This document shows positions 4,523 through 6,875 of a stretch of 6,875 bases of DNA, in pieces (position 1 is the stretch's first letter; every line of letters starts with the position of its first letter). Source of the stretch: Spirochaetota bacterium (GTDB taxonomy: Bacteria; Spirochaetota; Brevinematia; DTOW01); assembly GCA_028276145.1 (NCBI GenBank), contig JAPYWX010000082.1:1-6875 (forward strand). The letters are read 5' to 3'. Made by a program: the position numbers and the translations under genes. Under the pieces are notes generated by a model. The model made no database searches. It was not told the origin of the DNA and was given only the letters and a program-made list of their open reading frames with translations.

Positions 4523-4607
4523 TTAAGAAAGTGCTACCCAGCACAAGTGCTTTAAGCACAAGTGCTTTAAGCACAACGTGCTGTTAAGCACTACGTGCTT
4601 TAAGCAC
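4523..4607 (-). repeat. Tandem palindrome array next to the HD-GYP stop codon
   Basis: TTAAGAAA + GTGCT-ACCC-AGCAC (4523-4544), then GTGCT-TTA-AGCAC (4547-4559 and 4562-4574), GTGCT-GTTA-AGCAC (4578-4591) and GTGCT-TTA-AGCAC (4595-4607). Spacers are AA, AA, AAC and TAC. Stems are invariant while loops and spacers vary. The two AA-spaced 13-nt units repeat at 15 bp, the same period as in rnpA. Confidence 0.92.
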
Positions 4608-6077
4608 CTAGAAATAAAACTTATAAGAAACTTTCAAAAAGGCATCTACTATTTCAGGGTCAAACTGTGTTCCTTTACCCTTAGATATCTCGTTTAACGC
4701 AACTTCGAACGGCAAAGCCTTTCTATAAGGTCTATTAGATGTCATAGCGTCAAAAGTATCAGCAACAGCTATAATCCTTGCAAAAGTAGGTATTTCATCA
4801 CCCTTAAGCCCTTCAGGGTATCCCTTACCATCAAAGCGCTCATGGTGATACTTTACCCCCTCACGCACATCTTCAAAGTCCTCAACATACTTAAGTATCT
4901 CGTACCCTATGACAGGATGCCTCTTTATAATTTCATACTCCTCTGGTAATAAATTGCCCGGCTTATTGAGTACAGAATCAGGAACACCAATCTTACCTAT
5001 ATCATGAAGTATAGCAGACAACTGAAGTCTACTGAGTTCATTTCTGCCAAACCCTAATTCCCTAGCTATCTCCGTAGAGTATAATCTAACCCTTTCAGAA
5101 TGTCCTTTTGTGTATTCATCTCTAGCATCAAGAGATGCTACTAGAGAATCAATAATACTCTTAAAAAGCCTTTCAAGCTTCTCATAAAGGTCAGCAGTGA
5201 CTAATATAACACCTGAAACATCGGCTATCGTATCAAGAATAAGAGCATCGGAAAAGTCAAACTTCGTAAAATTTGCCTTATTAATCGCTTCGACAACACC
5301 TATCAACCTATTGAGTGACCTAATAGGTATAGCTAAAATCTCCCTAGTTTTAAAGCCACTTTTTTCATCAACAACACTAAAGAAATCAGAACTACTTGAG
5401 ACGTCATTGACAACCATAGGTTTACCCATAAGAGCAACCTTACCAGCTATACCCTTGCCAATAGGAATCCTAAACTCCTTTATTATATCCCCTTTCTCGC
5501 TATCAACTTGCCTAAAATATAGTTCATTTGTCTTCTCATCCTTCATTAATATTGACGAAGCTTCAACACCTAGTAGTTCCTTAACAACCTTAGTTAGCTT
5601 AGAAATAACAACTTGTATGTCATTAATTTCAGACAAATCCTTAAGAACATCTATAATCTTTGCCTTAACATAATTTTCATCAAAAACCTCAATGAAGCTT
5701 CTAAAAGAATTAGCCAAATTATTTACAAATCTCTCATCCTCCTCCGTTAAAACCTCTTTGATAATAACTCTCAAAACAAATTTTCTATGATATTTCCTAG
5801 TAAAAAAATAAAAATCTAAATAAGAAATACCATTCTCTAACCTAACCAGAAAATTTGCTATATCTTCCTTGTTAAGAACATCTTTGAAACCTTTTAAATC
5901 ACCGTTAGACCTAAAAACAACTACAAAACCCCTATAACTATGCGAATAAACGATAAAATCAAAGTACCCATCCAAAAATGAATTACAAATCTCTATAAGT
6001 CTGGATGAATCAACAAATTCTCCTTCCAAAAGTAAGCTCTGTAGAGAATATGCCAAATCAAACAGTCTTTTTAACAT
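4608..6077 (-). CDS. GAF + HD-GYP domain protein, probable c-di-GMP phosphodiesterase
   Basis: HD-GYP proteins hydrolyse the second messenger cyclic di-GMP (some act on cGAMP), lowering its level and favouring motility over attachment. The product has 489 residues. The N-terminal region (~1-135) is unrecognised. A GAF sensory domain lies at ~150-295 (LGVEASSILMKD, IPIGKGIAGKV, ILAIPI, LIGVVEAINK), with a helical linker to ~310. The HD-GYP domain (~310-485) is complete: GHSERV (H326), LHDIGKIGVPD (H358, D359), H387, HHERFDGKGYPEG (H411, H412; GYP 419-421) and VADTFDAMTSNRPYRKA (D440). All metal ligands expected for activity seem present. No signal peptide or membrane helix is seen, so it is probably cytoplasmic. 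ATG 6077 overlaps the preceding gene by 20 nt and has only a weak, distant GGAG (6093-6096). A palindrome array starts right after the TAG stop. Confidence 0.93.
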   Translation of the reverse strand: MLKRLFDLAYSLQSLLLEGEFVDSSRLIEICNSFLDGYFDFIVYSHSYRGFVVVFRSNGDLKGFKDVLNKEDIANFLVRLENGISYLDFYFFTRKYHRKFVLRVIIKEVLTEEDERFVNNLANSFRSFIEVFDENYVKAKIIDVLKDLSEINDIQVVISKLTKVVKELLGVEASSILMKDEKTNELYFRQVDSEKGDIIKEFRIPIGKGIAGKVALMGKPMVVNDVSSSSDFFSVVDEKSGFKTREILAIPIRSLNRLIGVVEAINKANFTKFDFSDALILDTIADVSGVILVTADLYEKLERLFKSIIDSLVASLDARDEYTKGHSERVRLYSTEIARELGFGRNELSRLQLSAILHDIGKIGVPDSVLNKPGNLLPEEYEIIKRHPVIGYEILKYVEDFEDVREGVKYHHERFDGKGYPEGLKGDEIPTFARIIAVADTFDAMTSNRPYRKALPFEVALNEISKGKGTQFDPEIVDAFLKVSYKFYF

Positions 6078-6420
6078 ATTCGCTTAAAAAATCTCCTACC
6101 CTGATTCTCTTCAATACTTCAATTTTACCTTTTCTTTCCCAAACAATAGTAAAATTGTTACTCCCATAGTAGTAGACATTTTGGTTTTCGGAAAGTTCAA
6201 CTTTTGACTTTATTAGATTAACAACGCAATCAAAGTGAAAGTGAACATCATCAAAAACAATGTTACTAGGATCTTTGTAAACATCACCACCACATATAGG
6301 GCACTTGGAAATAATTTCACTGCGGTCAACCAAAAATCTTATTTCTCCAGGTACCTTGAAATTTTTTTCTTTTTGCCTATGTTCCCGCTCTCTCTTATCC
6401 AAAGCTCCCCTACGCTTCAT
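6058..6420 (-). CDS. Small conserved-type protein with CPxC...HxxC zinc-binding pattern, function unknown
   Basis: I do not recognise a named family. From ATG 6420 the product has 120 residues: a very basic N-terminus (~1-22, many K/R), then SKCPICGGDVY (C40, C43) and HFHFDC (H60, H62, C65), which together could bind one zinc ion. A mixed strand/helix C-terminal part includes FTIVWERKGKIEVLKRI. The start at 6420 is chosen because AGGGAG lies 7 nt upstream and the overlap with the preceding gene is then only 11 nt; the upstream ATG at 6486 would give a 77-nt overlap. It is followed by the HD-GYP gene with a 20-nt overlap, so all three genes here are probably one transcript. A basic tail plus zinc site could mean nucleic-acid binding, but that is only a guess. 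Confidence 0.75.
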   Translation of the reverse strand: MKRRGALDKREREHRQKEKNFKVPGEIRFLVDRSEIISKCPICGGDVYKDPSNIVFDDVHFHFDCVVNLIKSKVELSENQNVYYYGSNNFTIVWERKGKIEVLKRIRVGDFLSEYVKKTV

Positions 6421-6875
6421 TCGGAGTCTCCCTATTCTCAACCTTTTTCCACCAAATGATAAACAATCTATCAAGTTCATTTTCAAGAAGCACTAACTCT
6501 CCATAATTTAACATAGCCTTAACTTTATTAAAATCTTCAATAGAAGAAATCTTAGAAACAAAATCCTTCACGCTAAGTAAGCGATAAGGAAAATCCTTTC
6601 CTAAAACTCTTCTAAAAACTGAAAACAACAACTTTTTCCTTTTATCAACCGATAAAACTCTCCATGTCTCTTCTATTCTTCTGTTTCTTAAGGTATCATC
6701 TTCTAATGAAATTCTATCCTGAAGAGTCATGTTGTTATAACAATAAACGCAGACATGGGGACCATTCTGCCCTAAATCAATAATCTCAGAAACAAAAAAG
6801 TTCTGCCCACAAATCTTACAAACTTCAAACTCCAAGTACCTAAAACTAGTTTCATAATATTTAATCTCATCTAAA
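6410..6875 (-). CDS. Zinc-finger-like protein of unknown function, 5' end outside window
   Basis: The frame stays open to the right edge (no stop in 6836-6875), so the gene probably begins outside; 154 residues are visible. A TTG at 6833-6835 is the first start-like codon, but its only Shine-Dalgarno-like AGG is just 3 nt away, so I do not favour it. The visible part has two CxxC pairs, CKIC (C19, C22) and CVYC (C42, C45), a typical four-cysteine zinc ribbon near residues 17-47. A helical, charged region follows (DRISLEDDTLRNRRIEE, DKRKKLLFSVFRRVLG, LLENELDRLFIIWWKK). No family is recognised. It ends 11 nt inside the next gene, which also carries a zinc-like motif; the two may work together. 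No membrane segment or signal peptide is seen in the visible part. Confidence 0.75.
   Translation of the reverse strand, partial: LDEIKYYETSFRYLEFEVCKICGQNFFVSEIIDLGQNGPHVCVYCYNNMTLQDRISLEDDTLRNRRIEETWRVLSVDKRKKLLFSVFRRVLGKDFPYRLLSVKDFVSKISSIEDFNKVKAMLNYGELVLLENELDRLFIIWWKKVENRETPNEA
6428..6433 (-). promoter_or_regulatory. Shine-Dalgarno site deciding the start of the 120-residue protein
   Basis: AGGGAG on the - strand, 7 nt before ATG 6420, inside the end of the preceding gene. It favours this start over the upstream ATGs at 6480 and 6486. Confidence 0.7.

Larger units (their letters stand above)
4150..4607. other. 458-bp gene-free stretch between HD-GYP and permease genes
   Basis: No credible coding frame or tRNA is visible. 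4150-4189 is the leader of the permease gene, with a 16-bp palindrome. 4190-4607 is palindromic element B, which ends exactly where the HD-GYP stop codon begins (4608). No strong intrinsic terminator was found for the HD-GYP gene; the weak hairpin + TTCTTAA units are the only terminator-like features. Confidence 0.8.
4190..4607 (-). repeat. Mosaic palindromic element, copy B (expanded)
   Basis: Modules in + strand order: conserved block with CAGGC hairpin (4190-4234), a short GTAG/CTAC stem ending CACC (4235-4250), TTAACT/AGTTAA hairpin (4255-4274), C-rich tract (4288-4304), 11-bp hairpin ending ACACC (4312-4338), a T-rich spacer with GAAGAG, palindromic units (4371-4426), a further hairpin ending ACACC (4430-4454), a second T6 + GAAGAG spacer (4455-4470), more units (4484-4544) and a tandem array to 4607. 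The repeated order hairpin-ACACC / T-rich-GAAGAG / TTAAGAA-unit suggests an internal duplication. The ends and the order match copy A. Confidence 0.8.

Noticed and set aside
4523..4607. Regular repeats suggesting a CRISPR array
   Set aside because: Units are 13-14 nt palindromes with 2-3 nt spacers; CRISPR needs ~25-40-nt repeats and unique spacers of similar size. No cas gene is present.
5197..5673. 158-codon open frame on the + strand
   Set aside because: It lies entirely antisense to the GAF region of the HD-GYP gene, has no recognisable motif and is rich in S/L/T/I typical of a shadow frame.
6421..6486. ATG 6486 as the start of the 120-residue protein gene
   Set aside because: It gives a 77-nt overlap with the previous gene, whereas ATG 6420 has AGGGAG at ideal spacing and an 11-nt overlap.

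Overview
The window comes from an AT-rich bacterial genome with tight gene packing. An LptF/LptG-type permease implies an LPS-bearing, two-membrane (diderm) bacterium. The mix of a SpoIIE-type phosphatase, a GAF + HD-GYP protein, small zinc-finger-like proteins and a C-over-G excess on the + strand would suit a spirochaete-like lineage. That placement is a low-confidence inference, because no rRNA or marker phylogeny is available here.

Layout from left to right. (1) Positions 1-1002, + strand: 3' part of a PP2C-type (SpoIIE/RsbU) phosphatase gene that runs off the left edge. (2) A tail-to-tail block on the - strand, read right to left: a MarR-family regulator (2357-1998), fused hisIE (2004-1378) and rnpA (1406-990). 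The three reading frames overlap end to start, and rnpA also overlaps the phosphatase gene by 13 bp. (3) Positions 2358-2754: a 397-bp gene-free stretch with hairpins and short palindromes. (4) An LptF/LptG-family permease (4149-2755). (5) Positions 4150-4607: a 458-bp gene-free stretch with an enlarged version of the same palindrome-rich element. (6) Another overlapping - strand run: a zinc-finger-like protein cut by the right edge (6875-6410), a second small zinc-finger-like protein (6420-6058) and a GAF + HD-GYP c-di-GMP phosphodiesterase (6077-4608).

The genes divide into housekeeping (HisIE in histidine synthesis, RnpA in tRNA 5' maturation, LptF/G in LPS export) and signalling (SpoIIE phosphatase, HD-GYP, MarR).

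The most unusual content is a family of mosaic palindromic elements. The two gene-free stretches share the same modules in the same order: a ~45-bp block with a CAGGC hairpin, a C-rich tract that is a G-quadruplex motif on the - strand, an 11-bp/3-nt-loop hairpin whose stem differs between copies by three compensatory pair changes, and arrays of 13-14-nt units GTGCT(N3-4)AGCAC. Five tandem 15-bp units of the same architecture (GTGTT(N3)AACAC) lie in frame inside rnpA and add about 25 residues of NT(G/S)V(I/L) repeats to the RNase P protein. This looks like a selfish or structural repeat family that has also entered a coding gene.
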